This document shows, in pieces, positions 25,519 through 37,746 of a stretch of DNA of 64,000 nucleotides; the first letter of the stretch is position 1, and every line of letters starts with the position of its first letter. A model generated the notes under the pieces. It saw nothing but the letters and a program-made list of their open reading frames with translations, was not told where the DNA came from and searched no databases. Source of the DNA: Aquila chrysaetos chrysaetos (Eukaryota; Chordata; Aves; Accipitriformes; Accipitridae); contig NC_044023.1 of the NCBI RefSeq assembly GCF_900496995.4, positions 22,638,453-22,702,452 on the forward strand. Reading direction: 5' to 3'. Position numbers and translations under genes: made by a program.

Positions 25519-28500
25519 TGATTTACAGCTCACATAAAATTCAGTATAAGCCTTTTGTCTTTAGGGACACGAGACTGAATCTTAACTGAAGGCTTTCCAT
25601 GGTCAGCCACGAAACTGCTTTCTAAGCCTGGAGCTGTGAGGACGGTACTGTCCCTAACGCAGCCCCCCACAGAACTGAGCACAACCCCCCCCGCTCGCCC
25701 ACGGGGGTATCAGCCCTCATCCTACATCGCTGAACCCGCACCCCAAATCCTCCATCTCCAGCCACCCGATTTCGTCACCGCAAGTCCAGCCCCCACCGAA
25801 CCGCGGGATTCCCTTACAGCAGAGGCCGGTGGGGTGCAGTCCTCGCCGTGTCCCGCAGTCCTGCCAGGGCTCACTGGGAGCTGAAGGCATCCTCCTCCTC
25901 CCAGTACCTCACCCTGCCTCCATCCACCGCTGCCAGTGCCGCCCAGCGAGCCCCGCAGCACTGACTTACCCCTGATTTAAAACCTTCCTCCTTTGGGCAG
26001 CCCAGGCTGATGTAGCCCAGCTCTGTGGTCCCTGAGGAATCAAGCTTTCCTGCTCCCTATTTTCTGAACCCAGATTCCCGCTGACCCAAGCTGTAATCCT
26101 CCGACCCACACCCGTGTCAGAACCAGCTACTGGCAGCCGCTTCCCTTGCAGCCGTTCTCCGGTTAATCCCTGTGGCCCTGGAAAGAAGCAATAATAAACA
26201 TTACCCATCTACATGTGATCTTTTCTGAAAGAAATGCGTACGAATTCACAGAGCACTCTTCCAACAAATGTTTTCTGTGCCTTTGTGGTATTTTTATAAC
26301 CTGCATCTCAAGTGCCTTTCTAGTGCATCATCCCATATAAAATGAAGAAATACCAGACAAGGATATAATACTGAAACAGATGCTTCTACTACCCAAATGA
26401 GTAATTTCAACATTAATTCAAAAATCTTTAAAGCAGTCATGAGACTAACATGCAGAGGATTATCAGCCAAGGGAAGAGAAATTTAATGTATGCAGGTAAA
26501 AGCAATTTTTTTTCATGAGCACTACATACTAAACTGAGTTTCCTTAGGTCAAATATATAGTAGGTATTTCTTATTACAGGCATGGTGGAGATTATACGTT
26601 GTACTTAGATTTTGATATCTAAAGCTAATTCATGTAAATGTCATTAGTTTTGGTGCCCTAACTAAATTAATCTGAGTTCAAATTCAGTAATCAAACCTTT
26701 TTAATCAGATGCCACAAGCTAAATAGGTAATCGGGTGTTATAACTAACTTAACTCATAGAGACTTCAAAACATGAAGGATCGAGCCCTTGCAGCCTCTGG
26801 TGGCTTACGGAGATCCCGAGATCTCTCAGCCGACGCATCCAGGAAGCCCAGGACTGATCTCCTTCCAGCAGTCTGCTTCCACCCTAATCAGATTTTCAAG
26901 AAGATTATCACACTCAAATTTCATTTAAGTCATCTCCTTTGCATTTTCCAGATCAGATAAAAAGCCTAGAGAGAGACCCAGGATACATATGTGCTGCTTC
27001 TCCAAAGGATGCATTTTTTTTCCTCTCCTTATCACTTTTCCCCAGCCAAGTACAAAACTATCATTAGCTGCCCATTATCCCAATACAAAGTCAGGGGAAG
27101 AATTACTGTCAGGTGTTTCAATGGGCTCACGTTAGATTCCAGGGAGAAAGGATTTCATTAAAACCAAAGGGATGGCTTTATCGGTGGAGAAGGAGTCTCA
27201 GACAAAGGCGATGCTCTGCCACTGCACAGCCCTTCCATTGCCGTCCCGGCTGCGTCCTCGCTCAATGCCAAGCAAGTTTCTTCATGAAAGTAAACTGGCG
27301 GACCGCGGCTCTGAGGAATCATCCGAGCGCCAGAGAAGAGCATTAGGCACAAGGACGCTCCCTGCCCTCTGTATTTTGACGAGGGATCAGAATTACAAAA
27401 ATGCTTGTGATTATTGGCTGCTGTCAATCAACGACAGACACAATTATAATGACACTAAAGATAGCATGTGGTCACCAATAAAAATCACAAGGATTGATTT
27501 TTACATACCAGCACAGCAATCAATATAATATGGACCTCATATTCAAGGATACCTTATTAACTAGCTACTCTATGCAGCAGTAAAACATGAAATTGCACTG
27601 AAATAGAAATGTAATCTCCACGGATCTTCTCTTTCCCCACAGAATTCTAGTTCAACATTGAGCCTTTTTCTGCTAAAAAGAAATTCTAGAAACAAGGTGA
27701 GAGAGCCCTATAATTGCGGACCCAGGATTAAGCCAGACCATTTGCAGGAGTTTCATTCCTTTGCAATGCAGCTCCCTCCTGACCTCAGCGTTCGCAGACG
27801 CACTGCACTAAGGGGTTTGGTTCCTCCATCTCTGATGGGGCAGCAAGTTTCAACACAGGCATGAACTGGAACTTGGGAACCTACTTTTTTTTTTTCTGGC
27901 ATTACCTATAAGCCATCATGTGAACGTGAGGACGTGGTTTTGCTCAGTACCTCTTGCTTCCCCTCCTCTCCTCGCCATCACGCCAGCGTCATGGCACAGG
28001 GAACAGCCCTGGGTACAGCAGGAGATGGAGTTGGATGAAGAAAAGGGGCCTGGTTTCCTCCCACAAAATCCCATGCAAAAGATGTAATACCACATTTGAC
28101 AGCATTTTTACACTATTCTGCAGTCAGCACTGAGAACGTGCCAAGTGACATAACCTCATGGCTGCTGTTGACGCAGGGAGGACGATGGACCTAGGTATGC
28201 TTGTGCAAAGCTAGTTCTCGGCGACTATAAAATGCACTCAGTTACAGCTTACCGCGGCTCCCGTTTTCCTTTTGCACTGCCCAAATATCAGCGGTTACTA
28301 AAGGAAGACGACAGGGCAGAGTGAGGCCCAAAGAGTCACAAACAGTCTCCCCAACACTGCAGCTCCAGATGCTGTAAATCTTCCACCAGCGAGAAGCAAT
28401 CACAGACTAATTTCAGTGAGATAGGTCCCGAGGCTTTTTTTATTATTTTTTATACTCCAGTGAGTAAATTCATCAGGAAAAATAAAAAAGAAGCAAAGCC

Positions 28501-31129
28501 TAGAAGGCACCACACATTTCTAACCTGAGGAGTGAAAAACGTTGAGCACTGTGAAGACTGGAATACAACCAGCGAGAAAAGGGTGCGGGGACAGAACGCA
28601 GATGAGCTGGCGGCCTGGGAGCCGCCTTAATGTCACTGAAGGGTCTTCTTGCTGTATCAGAAATTGGCCGGGTTTCAAACAATGTTTACCTAATTTTGCA
28701 GTTTCAATTACTGCAAATTCTAGAGCAGGCAAAGCCCTTGTTATTATTCATCCACAAACATATATCCAGTTCACTGATATACTGCACTTACAGTTGAACC
28801 AACAAAACCAGCTGGGTAGGAAACACTGCCAGGACTTTGCTCTTGCTCTCCCAGCGAGGTTTCAACCACTGACCAAGACGTGAATGGTCCCATCCTGCTA
28901 AAAAGCCCCCGCACCATCCCATCGCCCTGCCTACCTTAAACGTAAAGGCATTTTCCGCAGGCTCTGGGGGTGCAGAGCAGCCTGCTGGCGGGCGCAGTCT
29001 GGGCTTGCTCCCCCTCTCAAGAAAAGGACCTGCAAAATGCAGACAGGCCATACGTCCTTCAGAACATAGCAGCGCAGCATCCCTCTTTACCAAAATGAAC
29101 AGGTTTTATTTTAAGTCGAGCAATCCTCTCTTTTGGCACTGAACTGGAGTTTTAACACATCTCTCTTGTAAATGTGCCAAAAATAAGAGCATAATTTATT
29201 AATTTCCTCTACGTGCATTTTGTTCCCAGTTATCTTTCCAACTATTTGACTGCTGTGAAAAGTTAAAAAAGCAAAAAAAAGGAAAAAGCATCTCTAAAGG
29301 TTAAAACTTTGAGCCAATTTCAACTTCAACATACGTTAGAGTAGTCTATTTTTCATTCATTCCTCCTTGTGACATTTCAAGCTTTGTTACAAATCAATCA
29401 GCATTTCCAAAAGCATTTGGAGGAGCAGGAAACTATACTGGATACAAATCCTACAACATCTATTATTCTTGCTATTTCACTCATTTTGATGAAAAACATT
29501 TCAAAGGTTATTTTAAAAGAAGCAGAGATTTATTTGAAGTTTCAGGACAGATAAAGGATTTCTGTACAATGTTTCAACAGCAGAATAAACTTCAGCAATA
29601 TACATGGAATTTATTTCAAAATGGATTTGGTCAAGCATTTAAAAGGACAGAGCTTGTAGTAACCTGGTAAGAGATAAATTTAAGGCTGTATAACACTGTT
29701 CAGTATGATGTGGAAATAATGGAAAATATGTAAAGTACCTAAAAGTCAGAAAAGACAGATTTAAGGTGGTGGTTCCTGGAAGCTTCCTCCAGTATGATAT
29801 TTATCACCCGAGACCACGATGGTCTGCCGAGGCGAGTTGAAAACCCAAAAGGCTACTGGTTTGATGGGAGGCAGCTGCTTTTATCTGAGTACCAGGAGAA
29901 CCGTACTTCTGCCTCCAGACCCGTGCTGACATACAGCCCGTACACCTCAGGCGTTATAACCTCAAAGTGATGGATCAAACCGTGGAAACAACTAACTGGG
30001 GCTAACTGGTTCCTGTCCAACCAGCAGGGACCTGGCCAGCCCTGTGGCCTTCTCAGCTGCTGCAACACAGAGAGCATAGTCCTCTACAACATCCCAGGAG
30101 GTGTGAAGAAGTGGGGGAGTTTGTCAGACATTCAGTTTGTCCTCCCCAGAGGCTCAGCAGCAGCATCGCTTCTCCAGACACGAGGAAGATGAAAGCGGCA
30201 AGCACAAAACTGCCCTCTGCCACGCAGAACAGCACCGTGTTGTCCTCGGGATGGGGTACCGATGGCACATTCACTGCTGGGTTCCTGCTACAGACCCCGA
30301 TGTTCACCTCCAAGAGCTCGGTTTTGCTTTAGAACAGACGGGTTTCATATTCGGATCCATTCAGTCTTGCACTTTATACTAACCAAGGACGTCTTTCCCG
30401 AGGCATGTAAATGCTATGAAGTATATAGGCGAGTCACACAAATACACACTACCTTCCAAACCTTCCTGCGGGGCCAGAGGAGAGCAGCGTTTTTTTAAGG
30501 GTGACACTGAAGATATTTTTCTTCTAGCCAAGTGTGCTTGCTGATTTATTTTAGTGCCCAAGGAAGGAGTACTTCAGCTTCTGATAGCAATGTTGATAGC
30601 TCTAGCAGTATTACGTTAAGAGTGCTCCCCTTGAAATAAAACACTTACATTTATCTTTCCAGCGCCATCAGGAGCGGTGGCAGGTGTCCTGTGGGATGGG
30701 ACACGGGGAAGGGCAGTCTAGCAGACGGCTTGCCCTCAGCCTGAAGCCGAACAAAGCGTCAGAGAGAAACGGTCACTTTGGCTGTCACTGTTAACCCACG
30801 CTCTGCAAAAGCACATTACGTGCAGGTGACGGGCCAGCGCCGCAGCTCTCCCTCCCAGTGCCTCAGCCCTTATCTCCCTTGGCAGACCCACAGCCATCCC
30901 CTTCCCCTGCTGCCCCCTCGCCCCCTCTCCCCATCCCACCCTGCTGCAAACGCAGCAAAAGCAAATACTCTGCAACCCGAACGGAGGCCGAGCCTAAGCC
31001 CCCACGGGCACGGAGGGAAGAGCTGCAGCTAAATGGTTATCGTGATTTGCACACACCATGCCACCCAGGCTTTTTAATCAGAGACTGTAATTGCTCTTCT
31101 TTGTTTGGGAAACTCATAGGAACCAAGTA

Positions 31130-31430
31130 CCGGTCAAGCTCAGAGAGGAACCCGTGCCGGGGAGATGCCAGGAAGGAGAAATAAGCCCTCAAACCTGCGC
31201 ACCGCCAGCCTGGCCAAGCGGCACGGAGAGCCGCTCCGCAGCCCGGCTGACGCTGGGTGGGCAGAGCAAGTCCTGGAGGATGGGCGAGCCCTTCCAAAAC
31301 AGCGTACCCCCCGGTTTTCCCCGCTTCGATGCAAGCAGAAACCAGTACCACAACAACTGGAATCACTCCGTGCCCAGGCTAGCCAGCGGTGCACTGGGAG
31401 GAGGACGGAGACGCCACGTGATGGATAATT
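31130..31430. promoter_or_regulatory. CpG-rich islet
   Basis: CpGs are frequent across about 300 bp (gtaccggtcaag, cccgtgccgggg, gcggcacggagagccgctccgcagcc). An AT-rich, conserved-looking block follows about 200 bp downstream. There is no recognised promoter motif or coding frame. Confidence 0.35.
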
Positions 31431-31639
31431 TCCAGCTCGCAGCTTGTCACTCCTGGTTACCATTATTCCAAAAGACGAGGAAAATATGCGCCTCTGAGTA
31501 ACATTATTCTCTATCTAGGCTTGCGCACGGAGTCTGGGGAGCACGACGGAGGTTTCAAAGGAGAGCATTTCCCACAAACGATAAGCAACCCTTTCTCATT
31601 TTCCATTTGCTGCCATTCTTCACAACCCAGGCTGCAGAT

Positions 31640-32480
31640 AAAGCTTTCCTCAGCCCTCAGATGATGATTGATAATGAAGCATAAAGTGACACGAGGTCAT
31701 GCATAATGATGCTTTAAGTTGGAAAATGGGAAAGCTATGTTCGTATTATTTTACATGGCCTTCCTAGCCCTATGGCAGCTCCTCCAACCACTGCCCCGTG
31801 AATGGTTTTAAAAAATGGCATCAGAAGGGAATCAGATAGATATTACTGTGGAAATTGAAAAGATCCCGCTCTGCTTTTAGCTTTCTTTAACCTGTCTAAA
31901 TGTATGCTCTCATTTCCTAAGGTATCTTTTCCCCTTATTCAAACTCAAATGAGAAAGAAATTCAGAGTTCAGGCAGGCAAGCTCTCATTAATTTTCCCGG
32001 CGATGCTAGACCATTTAGAATTGGTATGATGTTAATATGGAATGAATTTGACATTTAAATTGTTTTGCAAATGTATCTTTTAGAAGAGATGTAAGATTAC
32101 AGTCCTTAAAGAACCTATATGGTCCTTCAGGAAACCATAAAGGCTTTTCACTGGGGTATAAACGTTAAAGCCACTACCCTAGCCTAATTTGCCTAATTAC
32201 ATACCTCCCTAAAATTCTCTTTATACTTTCAACTGCACATGATAATTCCTTCCTACCCTCTCCTAAAAATGCTGTTAATTGTCCTTATGTGATGTTAATC
32301 AGCTGCGGCATCCAAGCCCAGACCTAATTTGTAGCAATCGTTTACTTATCTCGGAGAGGTGTTAACACTGCTAGATTGAGAATTTAAGATGAAATTCAAA
32401 TTTTTAATGTAAATTAAGCTACATAGCAGAGATGAAAAAGCTCAATAATTATTAAAAGCTCATTTTAGAAAAACCCAATA
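31640..32480. promoter_or_regulatory. Candidate conserved non-coding element(s)
   Basis: The block is AT-rich but not simple. It has repeated ATGATGATTGATAATG-like, TTAATTTT, GCATAATGATG and ATGTTAATCAGC strings that resemble homeobox, POU and GATA-type sites. It has no long reading frame and no identifiable repeat. This texture is what deeply conserved developmental enhancers look like, but conservation itself cannot be seen from one sequence. Low confidence. Confidence 0.25.
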
Positions 32481-34279
32481 CCTGAATTCAGCTATTTGAA
32501 ATTTAGATTCAGTGACATCATACATTCAGTTAAACAAGATGTGGAACAAATCTCACATATTACATTTTGAACACTTTCTCTGGTTTCATTTTCAATAAAT
32601 ATGGAAAGGAAGCGAGGCTCTCTGCTCCCGTAAGAAGACTGCTCTTCAGTCAACAACAAGAAGAGCAGAAATGGGGCTCCAGCTTTCCAAGGCTGCATCT
32701 CAAAATAACCCAGCACTCTTCTGACGGGACAGGGTCAAGCTATGGGTGTGCGTGCAAGCAGCTCCACCACCAGGAATGGGTAATAACAACTCGTGGTTTG
32801 GAGTTAAGCAGATTCTTAGTCCCCTTGCTAGGAGTAAACCCAAATTCAAAAACTGCACAGATGCCTCTAGCAGGTTCCTGCTTGTCTTTATGGTTTCATC
32901 AGAGCTATTTCTGTTTCAGGACGTTATGCACATAATAATTTTTTTATTATGTAGGAAACAGCTTATTTGATCAATTTGCCCTATTTTTCTGTTCATGAAT
33001 TTAGTGAGAGGTTTATCATTTTCCTGCGTTTACTAGAAATTACCTGCCAGATATAATTGCAGTAAATAAAACTTGCTCTGGAGCTCAGGCTTGTATGGTT
33101 CAAAACAAATGCTTGCAATTACTGCATTTGTGGGGCATGAGCTCAAGAGAGCAAGAACACAGTGAAGGAAATTAGTCTGGGGTCTTAAAAGGCACCTAAG
33201 GGCTCTAAGTGCCTCTGTGCCCTGGGAGCTGGTCACCAAATTCCGTAAGGGCATTCTGATAAATGCTGCCTTTCTTTACCCTGTTCTGTCCTGGAGAGAA
33301 AGCGGTGGCTGTGATGGGCAGGGCGGTATCTCGGCTGGCCTCTGCCTCCTCCCTGCAGAACCCAGGCTGCTGTTGGGAGCAGCGATGTCAGTCCCCAGGG
33401 CTCCGTAAAGTGCTCGGCGGTTGGTTTCTTGCTTAATGCCCTTTGATGCTTCCCCCATACAGCAAAGCTCTGATATTTTCCCTTAAACTTACTATTTTCT
33501 GTAATAGCTTAAACTGTCTTTGGCATGTTGTTAAATCAGGTACCTTCTCCTGAAAGCATAATGCCTTCTCTACCTGTTGACAGTTCTCTCTCGGATAGAT
33601 AGGCTTGAAAAACATTCAAGTTGTGCATAGAACTTGTGTGCGAGCTGACCTGCAGGGCTGCGTGGCAGAGGCCAGGCTGGGAGCACAGCAGCCAGAAATC
33701 AGGAGAGAGTCGTGTTTGTGTTTGAAGAACAGCCAGGCAGCGGCAGGACCAGCACTGTAAAGGTGCAGCTATAGGGGGTAAGTGGAGAACGATGGGATTT
33801 GTGAGAGTCACCGCTGCTCGGGTGACTGCAAATGTGTGATTTTTGTGATTTTGCTCCGATCCCGGAGCATACCCCGGCTCCCTGCCCGGCCCAGACCCAG
33901 GAGCAAATGTGTGGGGCTGAGCACACCTGGAAGACAGAAATAAAACCAGAAAGCTCATGTGCCATTTTTCCAGTTATTCTGTGAACCGCCGCAAGAATAC
34001 ATTAATTATTAACAAGTTATTTTAAATAAGGGCCGTATGAGCGTGCAAAATCAAGGCATAGTAATAAGCAGCAGTGAAAATCCAGCTTTTCTGGTTAATA
34101 AACACATCCAAACTGTCTTCCCTCTTAAACCTCCTCACTCCTGTCCATTTCTGTATTTATTTTGGACCACTATTCTAATGCAGCAGAGGGAAATACTGAA
34201 GGGGACCACACACAGGTGACACTGAAGAGCGCAGGCACTTAAGGGTGTATTTCAGCTGCCCTCCACCAACAATTCTTTG

Positions 34280-34545
34280 TACGACTCCATGCGACGGACC
34301 TGCTTCCAAGTAACCTACGCAGTGACGCCAAGAATTAGAGAGCATCCCATCCGCAGGACGCAACGACAACGGCACCGGCAGGGTAAACGTCCCGCGGGGA
34401 GGAGGAGTGTGGACGCACCGCGTCCGTCCAGCACGGGACGAGCACCGGACCCGCCGTCATCGGAGGGAGCAACCCAGGGCACTGCAACCGACGGCTTCGG
34501 TGCCGGGCAAACACCAAGGGCACGGCGAACGGGTTTCCTTTTGGT
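34280..34545. promoter_or_regulatory. CpG-rich islet
   Basis: Dense CpG over about 265 bp (gacgcaacgacaacgg, cgtcccgcgggg, gcaccgcgtccgtcc, cgacggcttcggtgccggg). The islet is flanked by AT-rich DNA. Open frames exist on both strands across the same bases, so none is supported as coding. Confidence 0.4.
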
Positions 34546-36234
34546 GTTGCTTTTTGTAACTGTGGGAGCAATAAGCAGGTTCAATGTCTTTTTTTGCAGC
34601 TCTCTCGCTGCTCGGTTTTCCTCCTAAGATATTGTGCCCCACCTCCCAGACCAGAGACTCCCACTCCCAGGCAGCCAGGCACACACGCGACCGCTTTCAT
34701 CTGCAGAAACACCGAAGTGCCTGTCACTGTCAGAGCAGGGCCACGGCTTGACACCCAGTAACATGATCCTATAAAGTAAATCCTAATTTACTGGGGGAAA
34801 AATTAACAAGGGATTACTTGATTATCAGACTTTGCTTTCCCTTAGGACCGTGAGACCAACTCTTGTGTGTGGAGGCAGGAGTGGATAATAATGAATCTTC
34901 TCTTATTAGGGAAAAGCTTCATTTTGAAAACGTGCCCCTGCATTTATCTCAACACTGTAAAGTAAAATGCACACACAGAGGAGGGCAATTTCCTACAAGT
35001 CATGGTCTGCAATTAAAAAAAAAGTCCCCTTTAGTGTTATTTCTAATAAATACTGCTTTTATATGCTGAACAGAATGACTGGAAAATACTGCGTGTACTT
35101 TATTGGCTTCCTACAGCAAAAGCCTCAATATATATCCCACAGCAAGACACGTATCTGAGGTTACACATCGCTGCACTAAGATCGCAATAATCCTTTTTGC
35201 ATTAAAAAATAATGAGCTTCATCTCATTTGCAGATTCGTAAGAGCACAGAATCCTATGGTCACTTGGCAATATGAATGCACATCTCATAAATAGTAAATG
35301 AAAACAGAGCTCTCTTACCTTCCCACAGAAGCAGGACTGAAAGCTGGGTAGTCCCACAGGGAAATATATTTCTTTCAGGAAGCTTTCATTTCAGAACGGC
35401 TAAAAATCCTGCCCATATAGGCTTGTTTGGGGGAAGAGAGAGGATTAAACTGGACATTTCAAATGTTTGTTTCACTACTCCCATCTTGATGAATCTCTCT
35501 AAAAATGTAATCCTTTCTTCTAATGGAGAAGTGCCAGAGTTCTTGGTAAAACCTAAATCAGTCATTTTTATGGGGAACCTGCACAAATGACTGTTTCACC
35601 AAAGAGCAAATTTGAGAGGCATCTACAGTTAAGCATAATACAGCAGCTCACTGAAGTGGGTGCCTAAAGGCAGCTGCGACCAGAGAAATGAGATCTGTAA
35701 TACAAAGCTTTGCCAAAAAAGTAGTCGTCTTCTCTATCTCCCCCCTTTCTTCCTAATATACTTGTTCATTTTCTTTTGTAATAAAAACTCCACAGAACAT
35801 GTAGTCCCTCATTATGGATGTGTGTGTTCTGCCAAAGTTGTGGTCCAAGGATGAGGTTACTGCAATAATGTGCCCAAGACATCAAGAATAAATCTATTAT
35901 TTGATTTTTAAAAAACCCCCACAACTTTAAGGAAAGGCCTTTAGAATTTAATAGATATGAAACCAATTAGATTTTATAGGAGCAGGGTCTATAGAAGCCG
36001 CTCTTACAGCTTTCTTATCATTCCTTAGCGAGAGAGATAATGCTCTGTTAAGTTCTATGAAATGCTTAAAAAATCCACGGGAAAGTCAGCCTTTTCACTT
36101 CTATTTTACTATTCTATTGGATTTCACCTTGGCCTGTGCTCCGGTATTCCTCACGGGCAGACAGGTCTCCTGGAGGCTGTCGGGGTCCTTGTGTGCGTTT
36201 TCACAGCAAAGGTGTGGGGTTTGGGTGCAGCACT

Positions 36235-36440
36235 TGGCTAGATTTTGACAAGGAGACGAGTACCTGACGGGGGGGGTACCGGAGGACTCTCCCCGGGACG
36301 GCGGGCGGTCGCAGCCTGCGGCACAGCACACAGGTACAGCGGCTGCCTTTGGCCAGCAGCCGTCTCTTCTGGGCTTACAAGGTTTCCGTGTGGAAGCCAC
36401 GGACGGACAGCCGGTCGAGAGGGAGGAAGCTCTGTTCATC
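36235..36440. promoter_or_regulatory. CpG-rich islet
   Basis: A CpG-rich run (gagacgagtacctgacgg, ccccgggacggcgggcgg, ccacggacggacagcc) about 200 bp long, with a G7 run. It sits just upstream of a MIR-like SINE. No exon or promoter signal was recognised. Confidence 0.35.
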
Positions 36441-36519
36441 TCTCACCACGAGCGTTAACAGCACGTTTCCACAGTACCGTCTCAGACCTAAAAAAAACTT
36501 TAAAAGTATTTTGAAGGCT

Positions 36520-36735
36520 AGCAGGGTTGGGTGATTAACCAGGCCTGGATTGGCAACTCAAAAACTTGGGGTTCAACTCTCAGCCCTGCCACAGACTTAG
36601 CTGAAGCTGGCCAAATACGTGTGCTGCTCTGGATGTGTTTGTTCTCCATAACCAAAACAGAGGTAATGTCACAGCCTCTGCCTCCAATGTGCGCGATGGG
36701 GTGCTGAAATGCAAACAACAAAGTCGCCGGTGGGG
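36520..36735 (+). mobile_element. MIR-like (tRNA-derived, CORE) SINE fragment
   Basis: The order of blocks matches amniote MIR-type SINEs as I remember them. A tRNA-like head contains a B-box-like GGTTCAACTCT (36570-36580), followed by CAGCCCTGCCACAGACTT. A decayed core follows, then a segment like AACCAAAACAGAGGTAATG and GGGGTGCTGAAATGCAAA, corresponding to the 'CTGTAAAATGGGGATAAT ... GGGTGTTGTGAGG' part. It is in plus orientation, old and diverged. Boundaries are approximate. Confidence 0.6.
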
Positions 36736-37711
36736 TGTAAACTGTCTCTATCCCTTTAAATAAAAAAATGAAAAGTTAAGTAAAACTTTAAGAACTGCAG
36801 CAGCTGGAGGGGCTATAGGACGCCGCAGGAGCCGTGGCTGGCCAGGTTGCAGAGGGAGAGCCGGGGTCCGTCGCAGCAAGCCGCAGCTCGGAGGGCTCCT
36901 CCTGCTCCGGGTTTCATCATCGTGGCTCTTCAGCTCTGCTCTTTGCATTTATTCCTGGAACACTTATCTAAAAGCAGCACATTCTCTTTGATTCACTTTA
37001 CCTTATGGAAAAAAATATCTTCTAAGAGTAGCAGCTGTTTTTACAGAGTACTTGTATTTATTTAGTAAAATAATTGGAAAACTGCTCATAGGTTAGGTAC
37101 AAAGTCATTTCCTAAGGCAGATGTTTTTAAAGTTGGATGAGAACAGCCCGAGAACCTGTCACTCTCCCGCAATTTCAACTGAACGTCAGAACAGCAGAAA
37201 AATGAACCATTGTTTTAAATTATTATGGCTGAAAGAACCCATATTTTTGTTGTCAAAGTCTTAAATTGACGCTGCCCTGCTGCTCCATATGTTCTCTTGC
37301 CCTAGATTAAAAGATCACACATATTCCAGTCTATCCATTTGGGGCTACGTCCCTACAGCCAGCATTTTGGAAGACCCGTGCTCCAGCCTGCGGCCAGCCT
37401 GTGAGCTGCTCTGGCAAAGCTGCCATGAAAATCATACGGCGTTCTAACAGGGCGAGAAAGGAAGGAGGAGGTTCAGAAAGCTTTGTTCCTCCGTGGTTAA
37501 TAACACGGGGAAGAGGTTCTGCATGCATTAATTAGCTACCACGAGCAGCCCTCGGCTGCATAAATAAATAGGAACGACCTTACGGCGAGGAAGAGGAGGG
37601 GTGGGGAGCCGGAGGGCAGGGTGCCCTGCAGCCGAGGGGATGGACCGGGGGGATGCTGGGGCGAGCGCTCAAGGACCAGGCTGTCCCGCTGCAAACGTAC
37701 TGGGCCGTGAG

Positions 37712-37746
37712 GTACCAAGTCGAGCAAAGCTCGGGCCTCGTGGTAC
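37712..37746. repeat. Compound hairpin sequence
   Basis: An outer pair, GTACCA (37712-37717) and TGGTAC (37741-37746), encloses an inner perfect stem, CGAGC (37721-37725) and GCTCG (37729-37733), with an AAA loop. The two stems are nested, so one folded structure is possible. No function is recognised. Confidence 0.5.

Larger units (their letters stand above)
24207..36519. other. Long non-coding stretch, no gene recognised
   Basis: About 12 kb without a supported exon. It holds a telomere-like array (25477-25518), a C-rich patch (25650-25960), and CpG-rich islets near 31130-31430, 34280-34545 and 36235-36440. An AT-rich block at about 31640-32480 resembles a conserved non-coding element. Open frames overlap in several frames in the GC-rich patches and carry no domain. 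Confidence 0.5.
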
